Assembly (NCBI RefSeq): GCF_002954455.1
Contig: NZ_MSCC01000001.1
Span: 948,823 to 1,012,822, forward strand
Length of the DNA: 64,000 nucleotides
Direction: 5' to 3'
DNA from: Photobacterium aquimaris
GTDB taxonomy: Bacteria > Pseudomonadota > Gammaproteobacteria > Enterobacterales > Vibrionaceae
Part shown: piece after piece, positions 54,671 through 63,161 of the stretch
Layout: each line of letters begins with the position of its first letter
How positions within the stretch are numbered: the first letter of the stretch is position 1
The notes under the pieces: model-generated
Seen by the model: the letters and a program-made list of their open reading frames with translations, nothing else
What the model was told of the DNA's origin: nothing
The model's database searches: none
Program-made: the position numbers and the translations under genes

Positions 54671-54958
54671 CTTCGCTTAAATTACAGTCAAAATATTAAG
54701 TAAAATACAACGAAATTCTGCATAATTTTTAACTGAAAATATTACTGTTTTTTATATATGGAGATTGGTGAAAACAATTTCAAGTTAACTGTCTGTATTA
54801 AAAGATCAACCGAGAATAAATTGTGATAGAGAACAGAAGAGCTTAAACTTTACTTGAAATTTGTAGTTCGGTGATGGTTCAATACGGAAATTGGCAGAGA
54901 TTTGTCTAAACGGCTAGAAGAGACTAGCGGTTTATTTCTTTATAAAATAGGTCAAGAT

Positions 54959-55312
54959 ATGTCGTCTGATTATACTGGTAGCAGTGCTGCTTATGCTCGT
55001 CAAGAAGCGGGTTACCGTGAAAAAGCATTAAAAATCTATCCTTGGGTATGTGGTCGTTGTTCGCGTGAGTTTGTTTATTCAAATTTACGTGAGTTAACGG
55101 TTCACCACGTCGATCACGACCATACTAATAACCCTCAAGATGGTAGCAACTGGGAGTTATTATGCTTATTTTGTCATGATCATGAACACGAGAAATACAC
55201 TGATGCTGATAATGGTCAAGGAAGTGTTATTCGTGCCGGTGAAGATGATCACCAAGCTGCGACATTTAACCCTTTTGCTGATCTTAAGGCGATGATGGCG
55301 AATAAAAAATAA
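54959..55312 (+). CDS. yajD: HNH nuclease family protein YajD
   Basis: 117 residues, close to E. coli YajD (115). The conserved core has C-G-R-C (zinc knuckle), R-E-L-T-V-H-H-V-D-H-D-H (HNH beta strand with the two His) and N-W-E-L-L-C-L-F-C-H-D-H-E-H (second zinc knuckle), then the typical N-P-F-A-D-L-K-A-M-M end. ATG 54959, after AGG, is preferred over the longer reading from 54902. Biochemical role unknown. It is divergent from the Hsp70 operon. Confidence 0.93.
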   Translation: MSSDYTGSSAAYARQEAGYREKALKIYPWVCGRCSREFVYSNLRELTVHHVDHDHTNNPQDGSNWELLCLFCHDHEHEKYTDADNGQGSVIRAGEDDHQAATFNPFADLKAMMANKK

Positions 55313-55344
55313 GACTGTTTTGGTTTAATCCAGACGGTAGTAAT

Positions 55345-55403
55345 AAAAGCCAGCATGACAAATGAGCAAAGTCTATCTTGTTCACTGAGTGCTGGCTTTT
55401 TTA
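55345..55403. terminator. Bidirectional terminator between yajD and the M50 protease
   Basis: AAAAGCCAGCA/TGCTGGCTTTT (55345-55355, 55390-55400) with a 34-base loop and T on the plus strand. Confidence 0.75.
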
Positions 55404-55423
55404 TATCTTAATTTTACGGTTGG

Positions 55424-56518
55424 TTAAGTACCCAGAATTTGTAGCGGTAGGCTAAGTAAACTATCCCCGAGACTGGCAAAATAGGCAATAATTCCGACAA
55501 ACGCAGCGACGAGGCTGATATACCATACGGTAGAGAAAATCTGACCGTAGCGATCTAAAGGTAATAGATGACTTTGATGACGTTGTCGCCATTCAAAGAT
55601 AATTTCTAAGCTACCCATAATAAGCAGAAAACCGAATAACGTTAGTCCTAAGCGATAGCTTAAAATGACGCCAGCAATAGCAGCTAATGCACAAACAATA
55701 ATGCCAATTTTACTGTTCATCGAAAAACTAATACTTTTTAGAACATGGCCACCATCGAGAGGCAGAATAGGCAATAAATTAAATAGGTTGAGTAGTGCAT
55801 TAAAAACCGCTAAACCAGCAAAAAACATTTCACCAGTGATCCAGTAGGCAATCATGCTGGCTAGCGACATGATTAATCCAAATGCAGGTCCCATAATTGA
55901 AATCACTACATCTTGCCAACGAGTGTTAATTTTCTCATCACTTAACGCTAATCCACCCAAAAAGGGAATTAAGTAAATGCCTTTGGTTTTCATGCCAAAG
56001 TATTTCATTGCGCGAATATGACCATATTCATGAAACACTAAACAGGCCAGTAGCGCTAATGCAAATTGAATCGAAAACAGCCATGAATATGCGGCTAAAC
56101 TTGCTGATGCTAATACAACTTTAATTAATTTAGCGCTTTTAAGGGCTTTCATCCCTAAAGAAACTAGCCCAATTAAACTGAATCTCTTTTCTGCTTTGAT
56201 TGGCTGTTGTGGTTGCTGGCGTTCAATATCTTTATTATTTCTTTCACCTTGCGCTATGACTTGTTGGTCGACGCTGGCTTGATATTGAATTAAAAACGGC
56301 TGCCAACTTAAGCTGCCATTAAGTTGGCACTGAATGGTTTGCTCATTATTTGACAGTTCAAATTGATGTATAAATTGATCAGTATCGGTTGGTGCTGCTG
56401 CAATTTGAGAAACAAGTGTATTGTCCCAAAATAATTGTTGCCATCCAGCCATTGAGCCTTCAAGTCGCAGCGGCTTACCTAAAAAATCGATAGCCAATAG
56501 TTCCAATGCATTATCCAC
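55424..56518 (-). CDS. M50 site-2 protease family protein
   Basis: 364 residues from a GTG start. A soluble cytosolic N-terminal region of about 130 residues precedes about six helices. The zinc motif H-E-Y-G-H is at 163-167 and the third ligand Asp255 in L-P-L-D-G-G-H, as in Rseb/SpoIVFB-type intramembrane proteases. It cleaves membrane proteins within the bilayer; the substrate is unknown. It lies at the end of the polysaccharide cluster, 85 bases after the sugar transferase gene. Confidence 0.85.
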   Translation of the reverse strand: MDNALELLAIDFLGKPLRLEGSMAGWQQLFWDNTLVSQIAAAPTDTDQFIHQFELSNNEQTIQCQLNGSLSWQPFLIQYQASVDQQVIAQGERNNKDIERQQPQQPIKAEKRFSLIGLVSLGMKALKSAKLIKVVLASASLAAYSWLFSIQFALALLACLVFHEYGHIRAMKYFGMKTKGIYLIPFLGGLALSDEKINTRWQDVVISIMGPAFGLIMSLASMIAYWITGEMFFAGLAVFNALLNLFNLLPILPLDGGHVLKSISFSMNSKIGIIVCALAAIAGVILSYRLGLTLFGFLLIMGSLEIIFEWRQRHQSHLLPLDRYGQIFSTVWYISLVAAFVGIIAYFASLGDSLLSLPLQILGT

Positions 56519-56603
56519 AGAGTAAGGAAAGATAGTGTGATTATACGGAAAAAAGTTTATTGAACGAGGTTATGTTACGGGTTGTTACATATTCTTATTA
56601 TCG

Positions 56604-57290
56604 TTATTGTCCTTGACTAGAGAACACCACTTTTATGGTAACTATGAGAATATAAAGATCGGTTTTTATCCAACTTGAGAATGAGTTAAGCGATAGCGCA
56701 TAGCTATGATCAAAGCCGACTTTGGAGCGTACATCATCGATGCAGGTGTCATAGCCTTGATTTATTTGAGCTAAACCGGTGATGCCGGGTAAAACACCAT
56801 AAGTTCGTTCGCTAAAATAAGGAATTTCACTCTCTAATTGTTGGTAAAAAGAAGGTCGTTCAGGACGCGGACCAACTAAAGACATATCACCGCGTAAGAC
56901 ATTAAATAGTTGCGGTAATTCATCAATACGAGTGCGGCGTAAAAAACGTCCGACAGTGGTGACTCGTTGATCTTCTTTGCTAGCAAGAATAGCCCCGGTT
57001 TGACTCTCTGCGTCTTGTTGCATGCTTCTGAATTTTATCATTTCAAAAATATGAATTTTATCCGCTGTTGCTTTACCGACCCGCAACTGACGATAAAAAA
57101 TATCACCTTTAGAATTCAGTTTAATGGCTGCGGCAATTAAAGGGAAAAAAGGTAAAACAATAATTAACATCATCAATGTTAGGCAAAGATCAAAAATACG
57201 TTTAGCGATCATTGTTGATCGATCAATGTGAATGTTTTTTATTTTGCAAGAGGAACCGAAAATTGTCATTTTGATGTTATTTATGCACAC
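56604..57290 (-). CDS. Undecaprenyl-phosphate sugar transferase (initiating glycosyltransferase)
   Basis: 228 residues of the monotopic phosphoglycosyl transferase family. One N-terminal membrane segment (about 33-55) is followed by K-F-R-S-M, R-R-T-R-I-D-E-L-P-Q-L-F-N-V, and G-D-M-S-L-V-G-P-R-P-E (catalytic Asp-Glu pair and the conserved G-P-R-P). It starts exopolysaccharide assembly by moving a sugar-phosphate to undecaprenyl phosphate. GTG 57290, with AGGA upstream and a 14-base overlap with the next gene; Met at 57212 is an alternative. Confidence 0.9.
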   Translation of the reverse strand: MCINNIKMTIFGSSCKIKNIHIDRSTMIAKRIFDLCLTLMMLIIVLPFFPLIAAAIKLNSKGDIFYRQLRVGKATADKIHIFEMIKFRSMQQDAESQTGAILASKEDQRVTTVGRFLRRTRIDELPQLFNVLRGDMSLVGPRPERPSFYQQLESEIPYFSERTYGVLPGITGLAQINQGYDTCIDDVRSKVGFDHSYALSLNSFSSWIKTDLYILIVTIKVVFSSQGQ

Positions 57291-58461
57291 GATTTAATGG
57301 TCCTATTAATTTACGGAAAATATAGTTTATTCCGCCAATAAAATTCGCTGTATGCCCTGCAACAAGATAGGCTAATACGTGGAAAATCTTATGTGAAAAT
57401 ATATTGGGAAGCATGATGCCAAGTAGACTCACAATATAGCCTAATGTCTGGCAAATGAAGGCGACGAAAAATAACGGTGAGCTAATTAAAAGCCATGATC
57501 CAATGTATGCCATCAACATAAAATAAGGCATGGTAATGCGAAGTCCTTTACCCGATAGAAAGGTAAAAGCAGTACCTTTATATTTAGGATTAAATAAACC
57601 AAATAAGCGTACAAGTTGTTGAAAATTACCAGCAGAAATACGTAAACGGCGAGAGAAATCATCTCGGCGATCGACATAATCAAGCTCTATTGCGCAAATG
57701 GTTGGATCATAAATAGCATGGTGGCCTTGCTCGACAATACTCATCGGTAAAATGAAATCATCGTTAATCGTATCTTCATCCAAAGGTACAAACAGTGCGC
57801 TTCTAAAGAGATAAAATGCACCATGTGCACCTAAACTATCGCCAAGAGTGGCTTCTTGTTGTTTAATTTTGGTTTGATAATCCCAATATTGTCTTTCACC
57901 TACAGAGCTTGGTGTCAATAATCGATAAGTTGCGTTTACGACTCCTATCTCACTGTTTTCAAAGTGTTTAGCTGCGATTAATAATGCATCATAGGAAATT
58001 AATGCAGAGACATCGCTAAGTGCAATAATATCGCTATCGTATTGTGGTATAAATTGATTAAGGACAGCAACTTTGCCTTGATTTTTTAGTTGCGGAAAAA
58101 TTTCAATATGGGTATCAGAACATAAGGCTTCTTGAATGGTATTGTTGGCAATTTCAACAGTATTATCGCTACAACCGTCACAAATAATAATGACTTTTAG
58201 CTTGTCGGTTGGGTAATCAAGGTAAGAAATATTCCGTATTTTTTCAGCAATCCACAGTGCTTCGTTATAGGCTGGAATAATGATAGTTATAGTGGGTAAT
58301 GTGCAATCTTGACTGCTTTTTGAAAATTTCCTTGGGGTTAGCGCTAGCGGTTTTTGTGGATGACGTTTAGCAAACCAACTTAATAGTATCGGATACAACG
58401 CATGGTGATAAATGACAGCAATGATGCTAACCGATGTCATTATATAGAGAAAGGTGGTCAT
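57277..58461 (-). CDS. Processive glycosyltransferase family 2
   Basis: 394 residues. An N-terminal helix (about 4-24) is followed by a GT-A domain: I-I-I-P-A-Y-N-E near 80, C-D-G-C-S-D-N-T near 110, A-L-S-D-V-S-A-L (DxS/DxD-like) near 155 and D-D-F-I-L-P near 220. Three to four C-terminal helices with R-R-x-R-I-S-A-G-N-F-Q (QxxRW-like region) complete the layout. It resembles polymer-forming or export-coupled GT2 enzymes. It overlaps both neighbours, so it is in one operon. Confidence 0.87.
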   Translation of the reverse strand: MTTFLYIMTSVSIIAVIYHHALYPILLSWFAKRHPQKPLALTPRKFSKSSQDCTLPTITIIIPAYNEALWIAEKIRNISYLDYPTDKLKVIIICDGCSDNTVEIANNTIQEALCSDTHIEIFPQLKNQGKVAVLNQFIPQYDSDIIALSDVSALISYDALLIAAKHFENSEIGVVNATYRLLTPSSVGERQYWDYQTKIKQQEATLGDSLGAHGAFYLFRSALFVPLDEDTINDDFILPMSIVEQGHHAIYDPTICAIELDYVDRRDDFSRRLRISAGNFQQLVRLFGLFNPKYKGTAFTFLSGKGLRITMPYFMLMAYIGSWLLISSPLFFVAFICQTLGYIVSLLGIMLPNIFSHKIFHVLAYLVAGHTANFIGGINYIFRKLIGPLNRVHK

Positions 58462-59546
58462 ATATTTTCTCCTGAGAAGTAAAGTTGTTCATAAGCTTTG
58501 GTCATTGTTTGAGCATGGTTATGTTTTAGAATGAAGTCGCGGGCATTATGACGAATGCCATGATATGGAATCGATTTAATCGCGTCAGATAGCGTGATAG
58601 CAGTATTATCATTAACTAATAGGCTATCAGTACTTAGTGTTTCACTGACCCCGCCAACATTATTAGCAACACAAGGAATACCACAGGCTTGAGCTTCAAG
58701 AGTTGAAAGCGGAAAACCTTCGTTATTAGAGGGTAAGCAAAACAGATCAAGCGCTTGATAAAACGTTGGCATATCATCAACATGGCCGAGAAAGTGGACA
58801 CGATGCTCAAGTCTATACTTGTATACTAATTGTTGTAACTCAGAGCGCGTTGAGCCTGAGCCTGCAAGTAATAAATGAAAATTTGCGGGTAATAATTGTA
58901 AAGCTTCGATTAAATGGCGTTGACCTTTAACGGTTTCTAGGCGGGCAGCATTGCCAATAACAATACTACCTGTAGGCAGTGCTAGCGATAGTTTATCACG
59001 AGCATGGAGCTTATTACCGACGGTGAACCGAGACGGATTGATACCATTTTTTATTGTATAAATGGGGTAGTTTTTAAATATATTACGTATTTTTTGACGA
59101 ACAAAATCGGCATCAGCGACGACTGTTGGGTTGGATAACAGCAACGCAATATAATGTATAAAGCGGTGCTTATAGCTATTTAAGTGCCAAGCATCATGTT
59201 CGGTATGAATATGCTTTATTAGATGCTGATGACGTTGAAGTGCGCAGCTAGCATAGAGTAAAGGACCAATGTGGTGTGAGTGAACAATATCTGCCTGATT
59301 GTCTTTAAAAACTGCATGTAGATTTTTAATGGTTGATAATGATATGCCTTGTGGTTTGTTCAAGCCAATAATTTGATGTTTAAATGGGAGTAATTGACGC
59401 CAACTCGCGACAATATGTTGGGAAGTACCTTCCATGCTGCAAATAAAAACGCGATAGTGAGGATCACTAAACGACAGCATATTTAATACCATTGTTTCTA
59501 ATCCACCTGGAGATAAATGTTGTACAACATGAATAATGGTTTTCAT
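58458..59546 (-). CDS. Glycosyltransferase family 4
   Basis: 362 residues, GT-B fold. V-V-Q-H-L-S-P-G-G-L-E-T (N-terminal G-G-x-E acceptor loop), H-S-H-H-I-G near 95, N-G-I-N-P near 170 and the nucleotide-sugar site S-N-N-E-G-F-P-L-S-T-L-E-A-Q-A-C-G (about 276-292) with E-x7-E. The start at ATG 59546 follows AAGGAG. A 157-base gap separates it from the Wzz gene upstream, so it may have its own promoter. Confidence 0.9.
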   Translation of the reverse strand: MKTIIHVVQHLSPGGLETMVLNMLSFSDPHYRVFICSMEGTSQHIVASWRQLLPFKHQIIGLNKPQGISLSTIKNLHAVFKDNQADIVHSHHIGPLLYASCALQRHQHLIKHIHTEHDAWHLNSYKHRFIHYIALLLSNPTVVADADFVRQKIRNIFKNYPIYTIKNGINPSRFTVGNKLHARDKLSLALPTGSIVIGNAARLETVKGQRHLIEALQLLPANFHLLLAGSGSTRSELQQLVYKYRLEHRVHFLGHVDDMPTFYQALDLFCLPSNNEGFPLSTLEAQACGIPCVANNVGGVSETLSTDSLLVNDNTAITLSDAIKSIPYHGIRHNARDFILKHNHAQTMTKAYEQLYFSGENI

Positions 59547-59703
59547 TACACACTCCTTATGATTCATTGATAACGATGCAGGGATTGTGCCATTAAAAAA
59601 TGTAATTTATTCAATGTGTTATTTTATTTAGAATAGAATTATCAGAATGAGAATGAATATAATAGGAATCTATTAATAGCAAATTGAATACAAGGCAGAG
59701 AAA

Positions 59704-61149
59704 TTATTGGCTGTTGTTTGTGGTGGGTGGTTGTTTTGGTATACGGCTTAATATAGGAACAGTACTCAACATTGCTATTTGATCTTTACGACGAATACTG
59801 GTGTCACACATTTCAGCTAAAAAAGCTAATCCAGCCCCTAAACCAATTCCTCCAAGAAGGCCAGCAATGGCAAAAAAGTAAGACGGTAAGTTTGATGGGC
59901 TTGTAGGTGTGTAAGGGCGGTCGATAACCTTAATACGTTTTTCTTGCTCAAATACACCTAATGATCGTGTTAATTTTGCCATTTCGAAACGGTTGATAAG
60001 ATCATTATATAATTCTCGTTTTGAGGCTAAGTCTCGTTGTAATTGTGCGAGTTGTTTCTCGTTTTGACTAAAACTGGCGACTTTAATTTCTATTTCAGAA
60101 ATGATAATTTTTAATACTCGTGTTTCTTCCTCTAAGGAATCAACCTTTGCTGTGGCTTCTTGTAATTCTTCAAGTTGAGATAATAAAATAGGTGGTGATT
60201 TCGATATATCGTTAACACTATTACTACTGGCAATATCCCACAGTTGTTCTGTACTTAAACCTGCAGGTTTTTGTGATAGTAGTCGTGCACGCTCTTTTTG
60301 TAAGCGCTTTAAATTACGTAATCGGCCTTGAATCTGGCTATGTTTCGAGGTGTATTTAGCCTGTAATAATGTCAGTTCTGCTCGAATAGTAATGATTTGT
60401 TCTTCTAACTTACCGATGACAGGGTTGGTTTTTGATAATTGTAGGTCTATCGAGCCTAAACGCTTTTTTGCACCAGCAAGTTCTGCTTGGCGTTCATATA
60501 ATCGCTGCTTAAGTTTTGCTAAACGATCTAGACTGGATATTTGCATTTCTGGATGGGTAGTATTTTCTTTATTTTTGAAATCCACTAATTCATTTTCTGC
60601 GATATCAAGTTCTTGACGTCTAAATTCAATATTCTCAGCAAGGAATTTACTGGAATCAGTCATTGAAGATCGTTCTGGTGCTAATAATTGCTCGATGAAA
60701 TAGTAACTGACAGTTTCTAATGTTGTTTTCATATTCTCAGGATTGTCTGAACGATAATCTATACGGATAAGATCTTTACCTGCCATTCTAACAGTAAGAC
60801 TTTTAGATAATTTAGCAATCGCATTATCAATAGCCTGTGGTGACATAGAGGCATGAATAATACCTCTTTCTTTAGCGACAAGGCCCAAAATATGGCGACT
60901 GTGAAGTAAGGTTTGTAATGCACTCAGACGTTCTTTTAACATTGTTGAAACAGCAAGATCTTCTAAAAAAGGGTTCATTTTTGCTGTTTCTTGAATCAGC
61001 ATACTGGTATGCGACTCATAAAGTTTTGGTGATAATTTAGCAATGAACAGTCCAATAAAAGGCATGATAATAATAGGGATCACTATCATATAGCGTCGTC
61101 GCCATGCCGAGGTTAATATAATAAAAAAACGCTGGCTTAATGAAATCAT
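59704..61149 (-). CDS. Wzz/GNVR-type polysaccharide chain-length regulator
   Basis: 481 residues. Two membrane helices (about 19-42 and 436-458) enclose a long periplasmic coiled coil. The Wzz start motif P-K-L-Y-E-S and the G-N-V-R-like R-F-E-M-A-K-L region near the second helix are present; the C-terminal tail is short, with no tyrosine kinase. It controls chain length and export of the polymer with Wzy. ATG 61149 overlaps the previous stop as ATGA. Confidence 0.87.
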   Translation of the reverse strand: MISLSQRFFIILTSAWRRRYMIVIPIIIMPFIGLFIAKLSPKLYESHTSMLIQETAKMNPFLEDLAVSTMLKERLSALQTLLHSRHILGLVAKERGIIHASMSPQAIDNAIAKLSKSLTVRMAGKDLIRIDYRSDNPENMKTTLETVSYYFIEQLLAPERSSMTDSSKFLAENIEFRRQELDIAENELVDFKNKENTTHPEMQISSLDRLAKLKQRLYERQAELAGAKKRLGSIDLQLSKTNPVIGKLEEQIITIRAELTLLQAKYTSKHSQIQGRLRNLKRLQKERARLLSQKPAGLSTEQLWDIASSNSVNDISKSPPILLSQLEELQEATAKVDSLEEETRVLKIIISEIEIKVASFSQNEKQLAQLQRDLASKRELYNDLINRFEMAKLTRSLGVFEQEKRIKVIDRPYTPTSPSNLPSYFFAIAGLLGGIGLGAGLAFLAEMCDTSIRRKDQIAMLSTVPILSRIPKQPPTTNNSQ

Positions 61150-62297
61150 AGTAGATCTAGCCATTGTTCAAGTTGCTGTGCTTTTGCATCCCATGTTTGT
61201 TGCTTACTTAATGCAATTTGTTGTAAACGTTTGTTTTTTTCAATAGTGTTAACTGTTTTAGTATTATGCCAAGTAGTTTTTATTGATTGTAGGTTCATAC
61301 TAAATTCAGCTGCGTTTTGAGCAATATTAACAACTGATTTATAAGGAATAACGGCAGTGAATGGGGTACTGATTATTGGTGTGCCTGTTGCTAAATACTC
61401 TAATAATTTTAAAGGATTACAAGATCTTATTTGGGCGTTATCAATAAAAGGTAACAGGCTTACTTGCCAATGCTGACTATATTGCGGCAGCATTGTATGG
61501 GGTTTTTCTCCGAGTAAATAAAGATTACTGTGATTTAAAAAAGGTGGCTTATTGAATGCTTTTTTTCCGATGAAAACAAAATTCCAATCGGGGTTATTAG
61601 CAATAATATTATTCAGTAAATCATAGTCGAGCCAATGGGATAAACTGCCATAAAAGCCAGCTGTCGGACGGTTATTATTGGGTAAATCATGTGCACGAGA
61701 AGCGAAATGGTTAAATAGCTGAAAATCAACACCGTGAGGTAAATAACGGGTTTTGTGCTGAGGGAACTTGTTATATAGCGCCATACTAGCGGCGAGCACA
61801 AGGTTAGCTTTAGCGACTAACTTTGTTTCATGCTGACTCACAGTGACATGGTCAACCCCGGTTAATGCATTAAAATCATCACCACAATAATATATAACGC
61901 CATATTCACCGAGCGTTCCACACAAATCTGCCACTGTCGGTAATGATGTCCATAAAATAGGTTGATATAGCTGGGCTTGTTTTAAAATAGGTGCTAATTG
62001 ATAACAAATGAGTTTTTTAGCTATCCAGCGAGCAAATTTAGTTTTAGGTGCCGGAATAGTTTTTAGAGTAATGGTTTGAAACGGTGCCGTTGACGTAGAA
62101 AATGTCGACAGTGTTTTAGGTTGGGTAAGTTTATTATAAATGCGTTTTATATCATGCAAGTTAAATTGTGGTTTACGTAAGCCAATAGAATTTATCCAGA
62201 TGATTTTTCGATTGGGCGTGAGACGCTTGATCAAGTGTTGAGTGCTTGATGGTAATTGGCCCCAGTCTTCTGCAAAAACAATGAGATCATGTTTCAT
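61146..62297 (-). CDS. Glycosyltransferase, GT-B fold (GT4-like)
   Basis: 383 residues. F-A-E-D-W-G-Q-L-P near the N-terminus, I-W-I-N-S-I-G, Y-Y-C-G-D-D-F-N-A near 135, L-P-H-G-V-D-F near 192 and N-P-L-K-L-L-E-Y-L-A-T-G-T-P (C-terminal nucleotide site) fit the GT-B layout. It overlaps the acyltransferase by four bases and the Wzz gene by four. Donor and acceptor are unknown. Confidence 0.83.
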   Translation of the reverse strand: MKHDLIVFAEDWGQLPSSTQHLIKRLTPNRKIIWINSIGLRKPQFNLHDIKRIYNKLTQPKTLSTFSTSTAPFQTITLKTIPAPKTKFARWIAKKLICYQLAPILKQAQLYQPILWTSLPTVADLCGTLGEYGVIYYCGDDFNALTGVDHVTVSQHETKLVAKANLVLAASMALYNKFPQHKTRYLPHGVDFQLFNHFASRAHDLPNNNRPTAGFYGSLSHWLDYDLLNNIIANNPDWNFVFIGKKAFNKPPFLNHSNLYLLGEKPHTMLPQYSQHWQVSLLPFIDNAQIRSCNPLKLLEYLATGTPIISTPFTAVIPYKSVVNIAQNAAEFSMNLQSIKTTWHNTKTVNTIEKNKRLQQIALSKQQTWDAKAQQLEQWLDLL

Positions 62298-63043
62298 GAT
62301 GTGTCCTCATTGTGTGCTGACGAAGAGTGAAAGGTGAGTGTTTTTATTGCCTTAGCGGGATTACCTGCAATTAAGGTATCGGGCGGAAAACTTTGTGTTA
62401 CCACGCTACCTGTAGCAATAATGGATCTGCTCCCAATGGTGACATTGCCCAGAATACTGACTCGCGTACATACCCAAACATCATCTTCTAGAATAATCGA
62501 GCCAATTTGTTGTGGTAGATCCGCTAATCCTTGTGCTCGCAAATGAGGATCAATAGGGTGCCCAGGATAACCACATAGGAAACCTTGACTTGCAATGCGG
62601 ACGTTATTACCAATAATGATTTTATCGCCAACTGTAATCGTTGTTTGCCAGCCAATATCAACATTATTGCCAATAGTGAGCGTTGGATTTATAGAGTCAG
62701 TACGACCTGAAAATGTGGTTTTACCTGAAATTCGGCAATCATTACCAATGCTCATAACGAGCGGTCCACTAAAAAAAGGCAAGCCATTATCTAATAGTGT
62801 TCGTTTACCATAACGATGCAAACGACCTTTAAATACTGGAAGATAATAAAAGCAATGACTGAAATAACACCATAATGTGGTTAAAATTTGATGTAGAGAA
62901 TAGAGTCTTGATTGACACCATTTAGGTAAAGGTAACTCAAAATAACGAATTATTGAGATCAAGTGGGTCAAAACCATAGCGAATGGATGCTGACTATTTT
63001 TAAGCCATTTTTTACATTGAGCACAAGAAAATAAATACACCAT
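62294..63043 (-). CDS. Left-handed beta-helix acyltransferase
   Basis: 249 residues. The second half (about 100-235) has hexapeptide repeats (I-G-N-D-C-R-I, V-D-I-G-W-Q-T, I-G-N-N-V-R-I, V-T-I-G-S-R-S-I-I-A-T-G-S-V-V) forming a left-handed beta helix, with V-W-V-C-T-R-V-S-I as the conserved loop and G-N-P-A-K-A-I-K at the end. It O- or N-acetylates the sugar repeat. The first 90 residues carry no recognised domain. It overlaps the next gene by four bases. Confidence 0.85.
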   Translation of the reverse strand: MVYLFSCAQCKKWLKNSQHPFAMVLTHLISIIRYFELPLPKWCQSRLYSLHQILTTLWCYFSHCFYYLPVFKGRLHRYGKRTLLDNGLPFFSGPLVMSIGNDCRISGKTTFSGRTDSINPTLTIGNNVDIGWQTTITVGDKIIIGNNVRIASQGFLCGYPGHPIDPHLRAQGLADLPQQIGSIILEDDVWVCTRVSILGNVTIGSRSIIATGSVVTQSFPPDTLIAGNPAKAIKTLTFHSSSAHNEDTS

Positions 63044-63140
63044 CTCTATGCCTTTATTTATATTCAGTCTTTATACTTACATAGACTGTGCCAAATTTTT
63101 TGATAATATAATCAACTTGTTATTTTAAAGGATTACATAT

Positions 63141-63155
63141 TTCTCAAATTGAGAA
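63141..63155. promoter_or_regulatory. Palindrome TTCTCAAATTGAGAA between Wzy-like and acyltransferase genes
   Basis: Perfect 15-bp palindrome (TTCTCAA-A-TTGAGAA) in the 118-base gap between the end of the Wzy-like gene and the acyltransferase start. A terminator lacks T here, so an operator or small mRNA hairpin is possible. Confidence 0.3.
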
Positions 63156-63161
63156 TAATAA